Origin: an uncultured Acholeplasma sp.
GTDB taxonomy: Bacteria; Bacillota_I; Bacilli_A; Acholeplasmatales; Acholeplasmataceae
Reading direction: 5' to 3'
NCBI GenBank assembly: GCA_937934685.1
Contig: CALGYU010000072.1
Coordinates: 1 to 16,701, forward strand
DNA: 16,701 nucleotides
Shown: positions 1 through 7,311 of the stretch, piece by piece
Numbering within the stretch: position 1 is the first letter of the stretch
Layout: every line of letters starts with the position of its first letter
The notes under the pieces: generated by a model
The model's input: only the letters and a program-made list of their open reading frames with translations
Databases searched by the model: none
Told to the model about the DNA's origin: nothing
Position numbers and translations under genes: made by a program

Positions 1-522
1 TATCATCCAAAAGCAAGAGCCTATGAAGTTATATTAGGTAAAATCTACTTAAGAATACATGAACTTTTAGAAGAAAACTATCATTTTGGATATGATGTTA
101 CCGCATTAAAAAGAATCATGCAAAATAGAGAAGATCTAGAGGCATACTATCAAATCGATGATTACTACATGAACGGATTAATTGCATACTTAACTAAATG
201 TGATGACCCGATCTTAAGCACACTAGCCAAAGATTTTTTCAACAGATCTATCTGGTCATATTTAGATGCAACCAAAGAAAACGAAAACCAAATCAATCAA
301 ATAAAAAAAGCTTACAAAAATCAAGCAAAATACTATACACACACTTCAACTGTAGAACAAAGTGCCTACAGAGAGTCAGATAAAAACTTAGGAGATCAAA
401 TATACATCTTCTTAAAAACAGGCGAAATTAAACCATTAAGCGCCCATTCATCCATCATTCACAGTCTTATCACAACCAGCATTAAAGAAGACCCTAAGTT
501 TTTTTACAAGGAGAAAAAATGA
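1..522 (+). CDS. HD-superfamily phosphohydrolase, YwfO-like (5'-truncated C-terminal part)
   Basis: The reading frame is open from base 1, so this is the last 173 codons of a gene that begins upstream of the window. The segment starts HPKARAYEVILGKIYLRIHE and continues with a DDPILSTLAKDFFNR stretch. Both resemble the C-terminal half of the YwfO/dGTPase-like HD phosphohydrolases, which hydrolyse nucleotides; YwfO itself is known as a nucleoside triphosphate hydrolase. The metal-binding HD residues would lie in the missing N-terminal part, so catalytic competence cannot be judged. The ATG at 118 is internal, not a start. The stop overlaps the rnmV start (ATGA), indicating translational coupling. 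Identity rests on recalled family resemblance; the exact substrate is unknown. Confidence 0.75.
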   Translation, partial: YHPKARAYEVILGKIYLRIHELLEENYHFGYDVTALKRIMQNREDLEAYYQIDDYYMNGLIAYLTKCDDPILSTLAKDFFNRSIWSYLDATKENENQINQIKKAYKNQAKYYTHTSTVEQSAYRESDKNLGDQIYIFLKTGEIKPLSAHSSIIHSLITTSIKEDPKFFYKEKK

Positions 523-1052
523 ACCAAATCATTGTTGTAGAAGGATATCACGATCAAATAAAAATCAATCAAATATATCCTGAGGCACAAGTCATGATTA
601 CCAATGGAAGTGACCTACCTAAAGAAACCATGATGCAATTAAAAAAACTAAGTGAAACCAACCAAATGGTCTTATTTTTAGATCCAGATCATGCAGGAGA
701 AAGACTGAGAAGAATTTTAAGTCAAGAACTTAAAAACGTCACCCATGCTTTTTTAGAAGTCGATCAAGCAAGAAGTAAAAATCATAAAAAAATAGGCATC
801 GAACACGCAAAAAAAGAGGACATCATTAACTCGTTAAACCAAATGATTAAGCCAAAAGAAAATCAATCGGATGTTACCATTAGTTTTTTATATGACCATA
901 AATTATTAGGACACCCAAAGAGTCAAGCAAGAAGAGACCAAGTCTCTCAACACTTTAATCTAGGAAAAACCAATGGAAAAACATTTTATAAAAGACTTTT
1001 ATGGGCAAATATTACCCAAAAAGAAATAAAAGAGGTATTAGAAAATGCATAA
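519..1052 (+). CDS. rnmV: Ribonuclease M5
   Basis: Ribonuclease M5 carries out the final cleavage of 5S rRNA precursor in low-GC Gram-positives, acting on the 5S-L18 complex. The 177-residue protein has the expected length and the TOPRIM domain at its N-terminus: VEGYHD (E8, D12), NGSD near 29-32 and LDPDHAGERLRR around 54-65, with D55 and D57 as likely metal ligands. The C-terminal part carries the family's basic region (GHPKSQARRDQ, then a TNGKTFYKRL stretch). The start overlaps the upstream HD gene by 4 bases and is preceded by AAGGAGA. The end overlaps rsmA by 8 bases, the rnmV-ksgA pairing known from Bacillus. The related bacterial primase TOPRIM is excluded by the short length and the C-terminal motif. 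Confidence 0.95.
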   Translation: MNQIIVVEGYHDQIKINQIYPEAQVMITNGSDLPKETMMQLKKLSETNQMVLFLDPDHAGERLRRILSQELKNVTHAFLEVDQARSKNHKKIGIEHAKKEDIINSLNQMIKPKENQSDVTISFLYDHKLLGHPKSQARRDQVSQHFNLGKTNGKTFYKRLLWANITQKEIKEVLENA

Positions 1053-1827
1053 GGCAAAAAAACAATATGGACAAAACTTTTTAACCGATAAAAACCTACT
1101 TAAAAAAATTGTTTCTGAAGCTCATCTAGAAAACAAAAACGTCATTGAAGTAGGGCCAGGAAAAGGAGCATTAACACAATTCATTCTTCCTGCGGCAAAA
1201 AAGTTTGTCGCATACGAAATAGATAAAAGTCTAAAAGAATACTTAGACCCACTCATAGAAAAAGGACTTACCGTCAAATATGGCGATTTTCTAAATTCCG
1301 ATTTAAACGAAGATATAAAAACTTTTTTTAACAACGAAGAAGTTCAATTCATTGGTAATTTACCATACTACATTACCTCACCCATCTTATTTAAAGTTTT
1401 AGAAACAGAAAAAATTCAATCCGCAACCATGATGATTCAAAAAGAAGTAGGAGACAGAATCGTTTCAGAGCCTAATCAAAAAACATACAATGCATTATCT
1501 GTTTTAGTCCAATACTTTACAAATGTAAGAAGAGTCATGATCGTTAAGAAAAACATGTTCATTCCACAACCTAAAGTAGATAGTGTCATTATTCAAATCA
1601 TTAAAAAACCAACAGACCAAAAAATTACAGATAAGTTTGTTCCTTTTGTTAAAGCAGCCTTTACCCAAAAAAGAAAAACATTAGTTAACAATTTAGCTCA
1701 AGCCTATCAAATAGAAAAATCAGACATCCATACCTTCTTAAATGAAAACCAAATGGATCTAAACATCAGAGCAGAACAAATTTCTGTTGAAAAATTCATT
1801 GAATTATCCCAAAAATGGCCATTTTGA
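1045..1827 (+). CDS. rsmA: 16S rRNA (adenine(1518)-N6/adenine(1519)-N6)-dimethyltransferase
   Basis: RsmA (KsgA) uses S-adenosylmethionine to dimethylate two adjacent adenines in the 3' helix 45 loop of 16S rRNA, a late 30S maturation step. The 260-residue protein has the N-terminal YGQNFLTDKNLL motif, the SAM-binding EVGPGKGALT at 35-44, YEID at 57-60 and the catalytic NLPYYITSPI at 105-114. It continues with the QKEVGDRI and FIPQPKVDS signatures, so it looks intact. The ATG lies inside the end of rnmV, which implies coupled translation. The gene ends in TGA, direct evidence that TGA is a stop here. No hairpin terminator follows, so some transcription may run into spoVG, which also has its own promoter. 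Confidence 0.97.
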   Translation: MHKAKKQYGQNFLTDKNLLKKIVSEAHLENKNVIEVGPGKGALTQFILPAAKKFVAYEIDKSLKEYLDPLIEKGLTVKYGDFLNSDLNEDIKTFFNNEEVQFIGNLPYYITSPILFKVLETEKIQSATMMIQKEVGDRIVSEPNQKTYNALSVLVQYFTNVRRVMIVKKNMFIPQPKVDSVIIQIIKKPTDQKITDKFVPFVKAAFTQKRKTLVNNLAQAYQIEKSDIHTFLNENQMDLNIRAEQISVEKFIELSQKWPF

Positions 1828-1877
1828 CACAAGTCGACACTATTTAGTCATGAAAACGCTTTATTTTTAAAAAAATA

Positions 1878-1886
1878 TGATATAAT
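1878..1886 (+). promoter_or_regulatory. Extended -10 promoter for spoVG
   Basis: TGATATAAT gives a perfect TATAAT with an upstream TG one base away (extended -10). No good -35 hexamer lies 16-18 bases upstream. The start of transcription would fall near 1893, leaving about 25 bases of leader with GGAGG at 1907-1911. The same motif recurs ahead of other operons in the window. Confidence 0.7.
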
Positions 1887-1917
1887 TCAATTATAAAGAT
1901 GAAGATGGAGGCATGAA

Positions 1918-2190
1918 ATGGTAGTTACAGAAGTTAAAGTAAGACTCATTGAAAGCGAAAGTAGATTACGCGGTATCGCAACAATCACTTTTGACGAAAG
2001 TTTCGTTGTGCACGATATCCGCATTATCGAAGGGGAAAATGGAATTTTTGTTGCAATGCCAAGCAAAAAAATGCCAAATGGTGGATTCAGAGATGTAGCC
2101 CATCCGATTAATGCAGAGATGAGAAAACACATCGAAGATGCAGCAATTGAAGCTTACAATTTAGAATTAAAAGCAAACCCAGTAGAATAA
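1918..2190 (+). CDS. spoVG: SpoVG family regulatory protein
   Basis: SpoVG-family proteins are small nucleic-acid-binding regulators, named for spore cortex formation in Bacillus but widespread in non-sporulating Firmicutes, where they affect septation, virulence or mRNA fate. The 90-residue protein matches the family along its length: an N-terminal VTEVKVRL strand, VVHDIRIIEG around 30-39, FVAMPSKKMPNGGFRDVAHP around 44-63, then a C-terminal helix. GGAGG at 1907-1911 is well spaced (6 bases) from ATG 1918. An earlier out-of-frame ATG at 1913 is too close to that site and opens only a three-codon ORF. The gene is flanked by a promoter and a terminator, so it appears monocistronic. Its target in this probably wall-less, non-sporulating host is unknown. 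Confidence 0.95.
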   Translation: MVVTEVKVRLIESESRLRGIATITFDESFVVHDIRIIEGENGIFVAMPSKKMPNGGFRDVAHPINAEMRKHIEDAAIEAYNLELKANPVE

Positions 2191-2201
2191 TAAGATGAAC
2201 G

Positions 2202-2232
2202 AAAACTCAATTTTATATAAATTGAGTTTTTT
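2202..2232 (+). terminator. Rho-independent terminator after spoVG
   Basis: AAAACTCAATTT at 2202-2213 pairs with AAATTGAGTTTT at 2219-2230 (12 base pairs, 5-base loop), ending in a run of six T. It sits 11 bases after the spoVG stop. The A-rich upstream arm and T-rich downstream arm are typical. Confidence 0.85.
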
Positions 2233-2272
2233 CATTTTATAAAGGATATAACCTTTAAAATATTTTTTAAAA

Positions 2273-2281
2273 TGATATAAT
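2273..2281 (+). promoter_or_regulatory. Extended -10 promoter for prs-pth
   Basis: TGATATAAT at 2273-2281 is identical to the motif ahead of spoVG. A second TATAAT lies at 2299-2304, but a start from it would begin at about 2311, inside the prs ribosome binding site, so the upstream copy is preferred. The -35 region is A/T-rich and weak. Confidence 0.65.
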
Positions 2282-2308
2282 AAGTAAGAAAAGAATAATA
2301 TAATGTGT

Positions 2309-2317
2309 GGAAGGTGA
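2309..2317 (+). promoter_or_regulatory. Ribosome binding site that sets the prs start
   Basis: GGAAGGTGA ends 5 bases before the GTG at 2323. The in-frame GTG at 2305 overlaps no usable site and precedes this one, so 2323 is the more likely start. Confidence 0.7.
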
Positions 2318-2322
2318 CCAAA

Positions 2323-3297
2323 GTGCTAATTAATGGAAAAAGTATCAAACTATTTACGTTAAGCGCAAACAAAGAGTTGGCTGAAGAAATCTCACAACAG
2401 TCAAAAATTCCTTTAAGCGTAGTGGAAGTAGTTAAGTTTGCAGACGGAGAAATGACAATCAATATTGAGGAAAGTGTACGTGGACAACATGTCTTTATCG
2501 TGCAACCAACCAGTGCACCAGCAAACGATCATTTAATGGAAGTTCTTATTTTAGCAGATGCCCTTAAAAGAGCATCCGCAGCAAGTATTGCAGTAATTAT
2601 GCCATATTTTGGATATTCAAGACAAGATAGAAAATCACGATCAAGACAACCTATTACAGCTAAACTTGTAGCAAACCTTTTACAAGTATCAGGTGTTAAT
2701 AGAGTCGCAAGTATGGATTTACACGCAGCGCAAATCCAAGGTTTTTTTGACATTCCAATAGATAATTTCCCAGCAGGATCACTACTAGCAAATTATTTTA
2801 AACGTAAAAACCTAGAAGACATCGTCATTGTTTCTCCTGACCACGGTGGCGTGAGTAGAGCCAGAAGATTTGCAGAAAGAATGGGCGCTCCTTTAGCAAT
2901 CATTGATAAAAGAAGACCAGAGCCAAATCAAGCACAAGTCATGAACATCATTGGAGATATCAAAGGTAAAACATGTATCATGGTAGATGATATCATCGAT
3001 ACAGCAGGAACCTTAACAGCTGGAGCAGAAGCTTTAAAAGAAGCAGGAGCTAAAGAAGTTTACGCGACTGCAACACATGCTGTCTTCTCAAAAGATGCAA
3101 CCACAAGAATTCAAGATTCATGTTTAAAAGAAGTTGTTGTAACCAACACCATTAAACTTCCAGCATCTAAAAAAGTAGCAAAAATAACACAAGTATCTGT
3201 CGGACCGCTATTAGGTGAAGCGATACTACACATTGTCCATGATCAATCAATTAGTGATATTTTCAATGAAGCAGAAGGATTATTAAAAATACTATGA
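2323..3297 (+). CDS. prs: Ribose-phosphate pyrophosphokinase (PRPP synthetase)
   Basis: Prs transfers pyrophosphate from ATP to ribose 5-phosphate, giving PRPP for purine, pyrimidine and NAD synthesis or salvage. Starting at GTG 2323 the protein has 324 residues, close to the roughly 317 of Bacillus class I Prs. Visible motifs are FADGE and NIEESVRG near the N-terminus, PYFGYSRQDRKSRSRQPIT in the catalytic flexible loop region, DLHAAQIQGFFD from 132, SPDHGG followed by the DKRRPEPN loop, and the PRPP-binding VDDIIDTAGTLT at 221-232. All are intact. An in-frame GTG at 2305 would add 6 residues but has no ribosome binding site. The TGA stop overlaps the pth ATG. In Bacillus, glmU lies just upstream and ctc just downstream; both are absent here. 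Confidence 0.97.
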   Translation: MLINGKSIKLFTLSANKELAEEISQQSKIPLSVVEVVKFADGEMTINIEESVRGQHVFIVQPTSAPANDHLMEVLILADALKRASAASIAVIMPYFGYSRQDRKSRSRQPITAKLVANLLQVSGVNRVASMDLHAAQIQGFFDIPIDNFPAGSLLANYFKRKNLEDIVIVSPDHGGVSRARRFAERMGAPLAIIDKRRPEPNQAQVMNIIGDIKGKTCIMVDDIIDTAGTLTAGAEALKEAGAKEVYATATHAVFSKDATTRIQDSCLKEVVVTNTIKLPASKKVAKITQVSVGPLLGEAILHIVHDQSISDIFNEAEGLLKIL

Positions 3298-3863
3298 AAC
3301 TCATCATTGGTTTAGGCAATCCTGGAGAGAAATACGATAAAACCAGACATAACCTTGGTTTTATGGCAGTTGATCGTTTTTTAGAAAAACATCCATCAGA
3401 ATTAAAGTTTGAACCTAAATTTGATGCAGCCATCTCACTTATTAGAATCAACAACCAAAAAGCAATCATTGCTAAACCACAAACCTACATGAATTTATCC
3501 GGACAAGCAGTTAGAAAAATAGTAGACTATTACAAAATAGAGTTAGAAGACATTTTAGTCATTGTCGATGATATCGCCTTACCAGCAGGAAAAATCCGAC
3601 TTAGAGAAAAAGGTAGCCATGGTGGACAAAATGGGTTAAAAAACATCATCAGCCACCTAGGCACAAACGACTTTAAACGCATTAGAATAGGTATAGATGT
3701 AGATAAAAAAATACCACTAGATCAATATGTTCTAAGCAAACTAAGTAAAAGCGAAATAAAACTTTATGATCCAAAGTTAGATGATGTATCATCTGCAATC
3801 CAAATGTTTATAGAAGATATCCCGTATAAGGATATTATGACCAAATACAATACCCAAGAATAA
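3294..3863 (+). CDS. pth: Peptidyl-tRNA hydrolase
   Basis: Pth releases tRNA from peptidyl-tRNAs that drop off the ribosome, recycling tRNA. The 189-residue protein has full family length. Catalytic and substrate-binding positions are present: N9 in GLGNPG, the catalytic H19 in KTRHNLGF, N67 in TYMNLSG, D92/D93 in VIVDDIALP, and N113 in SHGGQNGL. Its start overlaps the prs stop by 4 bases, so the two are probably translationally coupled. The stop codon falls in the loop region of a terminator-like hairpin (3852-3875), so the prs-pth transcript probably ends right at the gene end. Order prs-(ctc)-pth-(fin)-mfd is conserved in Bacillus, with ctc and fin missing here. Confidence 0.97.
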   Translation: MKLIIGLGNPGEKYDKTRHNLGFMAVDRFLEKHPSELKFEPKFDAAISLIRINNQKAIIAKPQTYMNLSGQAVRKIVDYYKIELEDILVIVDDIALPAGKIRLREKGSHGGQNGLKNIISHLGTNDFKRIRIGIDVDKKIPLDQYVLSKLSKSEIKLYDPKLDDVSSAIQMFIEDIPYKDIMTKYNTQE

Positions 3864-3875
3864 TCTTGGGTTTTT
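3852..3875 (+). terminator. Terminator or attenuator overlapping the pth stop, ahead of mfd
   Basis: ACCCAAGA at 3852-3859 pairs with TCTTGGGT at 3864-3871 around a 4-base loop, followed by TTTTT to 3875. The pth TAA (3861-3863) lies in the loop and descending arm. Only 17 bases separate the T run from the mfd ATG, so no promoter fits in between. It therefore probably acts as a partial terminator. Confidence 0.7.
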
Positions 3876-3882
3876 ATCTCAT

Positions 3883-3888
3883 AGGTGA
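3883..3888 (+). promoter_or_regulatory. Ribosome binding site that sets the mfd start
   Basis: AGGTGA ends 4 bases before ATG 3893. The in-frame TTG at 3866 lies inside the terminator stem and has no binding site, so it is not the start. Confidence 0.75.
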
Positions 3889-3892
3889 CGGT

Positions 3893-6800
3893 ATGATTGA
3901 AAATTTATTTTCCCAAAAATTAAATCAAATTGTAAAACAAAAAAAGGGAACATTTAAAAAGGTTAATGATCCTTTTTTACAGTATGTCATTGCCTATGAC
4001 TTTAAACAACAAAAAGAAAATATCATCGTTGTAACCTCAAACCTATATGAAGCACAAAAATATTATGATCAACTATCAGAAGTCATCCATGCAGATGATC
4101 TTCTTTTCTATCCTGTTGATCAAATGTTAACCTCTATTATGGCACTAGGAAGTCCTGAGTTTAAAAACGAAAGATTATTTACCTTAAGACAACTTTTAAA
4201 CGAAGATAAGAAGTATGTCATCGTCACAACCCATCAAGGACTTGGACAACTTCAACTCAGCCCAAAAGACTACATACATTCAGTATACACAATTCATAAA
4301 AATCAAGAGTATGATCTAGAAGACCTCGCTAAAACCTTGGTATATAACGGATATGTTAGAAACTACATTGTAGAAAGACCAGGAGAGTTTAGCGTAAGAG
4401 GAAATATCATCGACATTTTTACTCATGACTACCCTCATCCATATCGACTCGATTTTTTTGGTGATGAGTTAGAATCTATTAAAGTCTTTGATGTTGAAAC
4501 ACAAGTTTCTTTTGAATATAAAGAAAAACTAAACATTTCACCACTAAACGAATTATTTTACACCAACGAACAAAAAAAAGAAGCACTCAACCGCATCAAC
4601 ACCTTTTTTAACCAAAAAGAATTATCAGAAAAAGAAAACCAAAAACTATCATCAGATATCTTAAACTTAGAAGAAAGAACCAAACTAGAAAAATTATCTA
4701 TCTACACTTCTTTTTTCACAGATAAAAACTACACCATTTTAGACTTTGTTAAAGATCCTAAAATATATCTAATCGATCAACATAAAATGTTGATCAATGA
4801 AGACACCAATCAATTAGACATGAATAGTTATATTGAAACCATGGGTGGAGAAATATTTTCCCATATTCCATACCGTCTAACCCTTTCTAGCCTAGACATT
4901 AAACAAAGCCTAAACTTTTCTATTACCAATGAAACACCAGACCAAAAAAGTCTAGAAATCATTGATATAGAGCCATTACACGGTAATATGAAACTGTTTA
5001 TAGAAATGTTAAAACAGTATCAAAACTACACCATCATCATCTCAACACAAAAAAACCATTTCACAACGCTTATTCAAGAAACACTCAACCTAGAAAACAT
5101 CCCTTATCACACCACAAAACTAGTTAAAAACGAAATCAATCTCATCCATGAAAACCTCTTAGGATCTTTCATTGATTTAGAAACAAGAACCATCTTATTA
5201 AATGAAACAGAAATCTTTAACACAAAATTCAAAACAAGAATTCAATATCGAAGTGTTATCAATCAAGCGGTAAAAATAAGAACAGTAGATGAATTAAAAC
5301 CCGGAGATTATGTTGTTCATTATGATTACGGAATTGCCCAATATACAGGCTTAAAAACCATGGATTTAAGTGGAATAAAAAGAGACTATCTATATTTAGT
5401 CTATGCCAACAATGAATCCTTATATGTACCAGTTGATCAAATAGATTTGGTCTTAAAATACCGAAGTCATGAAGACGCACCACCCAAATTATCCAAACTA
5501 GGTGGTAAACAATGGGGTAACACCAAAGCTAGTGTTAAAAAGAAAATCAAAGACTTAAGCGATAGATTATTAAAATTATATGCAGAAAGAAATGCCACAG
5601 AAGGACATGCCTTTCTTCCAGATAACGATCTAATGCTTGCTTTTGAAAATGACTTTTCATATCAAACAACCAAAGACCAACAAGAAGCAATCATCAAGGT
5701 CAAAAAAGACATGGAAAACAAACGACCAATGGATAGACTCATCGCAGGGGACGTTGGATTTGGAAAAACAGAAGTTGCCCTAAGAGCTTCATTTAAAGCC
5801 GTTTTAGAAGGTAAACAAGTAGCGTACTTAGTTCCAACCACCATTCTAGCTAGACAACATTATTACACCTATAAAGAACGCTTTGAAAAATATGGCGCAA
5901 CCGTTGCCTTATTAAATCGCTTTGTTCCTGCAAAAGAACAAAAAGAAATTGTTGAAAAACTAAAAGCAGGAACCATAGATGTCATCATAGGAACACATAG
6001 AATCTTATCAGAAGACATCGTTTTTAAAGATCTTGGCTTATTCATTATTGATGAGGAACAACGATTTGGTGTTGAACACAAAGAAAAAATCAAAGAAATG
6101 AAAGTCAACGTTGATACATTAACCTTAAGTGCAACCCCAATTCCAAGAACCATCCAAATGTCTATGTATGGTTTAAAAGATCTATCTATGATAGAAACAC
6201 CACCTTTAAACAGATATCCAGTTCAAACCTATGTTGTTGAAAGACAAATAGGATTAATCAAAGAAGCCATCGACCGAGAACTGGCTAGAGGCGGGCAAGT
6301 ATTTTATTTATACAACAAAACAAGCGATATTGAAAAAATCGTTTTAAAATTAAAGGAAATCGTTCCAAACGCCAGAATCACTTATGCTCATGGCAAAATG
6401 AACAAAGATAAATTAGAAGATGTTTTAACAGATTTCATCGACCATCGCTTCGATGTCTTAGTAGCAACCACCATCATTGAAACAGGAGTAGACATTCCAA
6501 ACACCAACACTTTAATCATTCATGATGCCGATAACCTAGGATTATCACAACTATATCAAATCAGAGGTCGTGTGGGTCGAAGTGATAAAATAGCTTATGC
6601 CTATCTTATGTATGACCCAAAGAAAAATATCAACGATGAAGCAAGAAAACGACTATCTGTCATCGAAGACTTTACCGATTTAGGTAGCGGCTTTAAAATA
6701 GCATTAAGAGATCTAGCTATCAGAGGTGCAGGAGATATTTTAGGCCAAGAACAATCAGGATTCATCGATTCTGTCGGAATGGATCTTTACATGAAACTAC

Positions 6801-7306
6801 TAGAAGAAGTCATGGAAAACAAAGAAGAAGAGCCACGAATCACAGAAAGTATCGATGAAATCTACTCAGAAAGACATATTCCAAAAGACTATATTCAAGA
6901 AGATGCGGTCAGAATAGAAATCCACAAACGCATTGGGGAATTAAATAGTATTGAAAACGTGAAAAAACTTAGAATTGAACTAGAAGATCGATTTGGAAAA
7001 CTCACACCACAACTTGTTTTATACATGTATGAAAAACTATTTAAAAAACAATCTCATCAATTAGGGGTAGAAAAAACAATTTTAAGTTCACATGATGTCA
7101 ACCTCATCATCTCTATAGAAAAATCTCAAAAAATTAATGGAGAAAAACTATTTGAAGTTTCTAGTGAATCTAAAATTCCTATCAAATTAGGATACATTAA
7201 AGGACGCGTCCACATCACCATCATTACTAAAAATCAAGAAGAACATTGGTTATACCTTGCCGCATCAATTATTGAACAATATTTTAATAAAACAAATAAG
7301 GAGTGA
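3893..7306 (+). CDS. mfd: Transcription-repair coupling factor
   Basis: Mfd is the SF2 translocase that pushes or releases RNA polymerase stalled at DNA damage and recruits UvrA. The product is 1137 residues, slightly shorter than the roughly 1177 of Bacillus. The N-terminal UvrB-homology part contains PGEFSVRGNIIDIF and LDFFGDELESI (about 160-200). The RNA-polymerase interaction domain follows (about 466-525; ELKPGDYVVHYDYGIAQYTG). The translocase motor has Walker A GDVGFGKT (619-626), DEEQRFG (720-726), LSATPIPRT, and the helicase C motif GRVGRSD. A TRCF C-terminal domain completes it. The stretch around residues 225-340 is poorly conserved and highly charged. The ATG at 3893 has AGGTGA. 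It follows pth as in Bacillus; the stop overlaps the ribosome binding site of the next gene. Confidence 0.97.
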   Translation: MIENLFSQKLNQIVKQKKGTFKKVNDPFLQYVIAYDFKQQKENIIVVTSNLYEAQKYYDQLSEVIHADDLLFYPVDQMLTSIMALGSPEFKNERLFTLRQLLNEDKKYVIVTTHQGLGQLQLSPKDYIHSVYTIHKNQEYDLEDLAKTLVYNGYVRNYIVERPGEFSVRGNIIDIFTHDYPHPYRLDFFGDELESIKVFDVETQVSFEYKEKLNISPLNELFYTNEQKKEALNRINTFFNQKELSEKENQKLSSDILNLEERTKLEKLSIYTSFFTDKNYTILDFVKDPKIYLIDQHKMLINEDTNQLDMNSYIETMGGEIFSHIPYRLTLSSLDIKQSLNFSITNETPDQKSLEIIDIEPLHGNMKLFIEMLKQYQNYTIIISTQKNHFTTLIQETLNLENIPYHTTKLVKNEINLIHENLLGSFIDLETRTILLNETEIFNTKFKTRIQYRSVINQAVKIRTVDELKPGDYVVHYDYGIAQYTGLKTMDLSGIKRDYLYLVYANNESLYVPVDQIDLVLKYRSHEDAPPKLSKLGGKQWGNTKASVKKKIKDLSDRLLKLYAERNATEGHAFLPDNDLMLAFENDFSYQTTKDQQEAIIKVKKDMENKRPMDRLIAGDVGFGKTEVALRASFKAVLEGKQVAYLVPTTILARQHYYTYKERFEKYGATVALLNRFVPAKEQKEIVEKLKAGTIDVIIGTHRILSEDIVFKDLGLFIIDEEQRFGVEHKEKIKEMKVNVDTLTLSATPIPRTIQMSMYGLKDLSMIETPPLNRYPVQTYVVERQIGLIKEAIDRELARGGQVFYLYNKTSDIEKIVLKLKEIVPNARITYAHGKMNKDKLEDVLTDFIDHRFDVLVATTIIETGVDIPNTNTLIIHDADNLGLSQLYQIRGRVGRSDKIAYAYLMYDPKKNINDEARKRLSVIEDFTDLGSGFKIALRDLAIRGAGDILGQEQSGFIDSVGMDLYMKLLEEVMENKEEEPRITESIDEIYSERHIPKDYIQEDAVRIEIHKRIGELNSIENVKKLRIELEDRFGKLTPQLVLYMYEKLFKKQSHQLGVEKTILSSHDVNLIISIEKSQKINGEKLFEVSSESKIPIKLGYIKGRVHITIITKNQEEHWLYLAASIIEQYFNKTNKE

Positions 7307-7311
7307 TTTAA

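Noticed and set aside
118..120. ATG as the start of the first gene
   Set aside because: The frame is open to base 1, and the upstream codons match the HD phosphohydrolase family, so the gene starts outside the window.
1824..1829. Perfect TTGACA at the end of rsmA as a -35 box for spoVG
   Set aside because: No TATAAT-like hexamer lies 16-18 bases downstream, and the real -10 at 1881 is more than 50 bases away. It overlaps the rsmA stop codon.
1825..3297. TGA read as tryptophan, as in Mycoplasma
   Set aside because: TGA falls exactly at the expected ends of rsmA and prs (also mfd and the NifU-like gene), and tryptophans in these genes use TGG.
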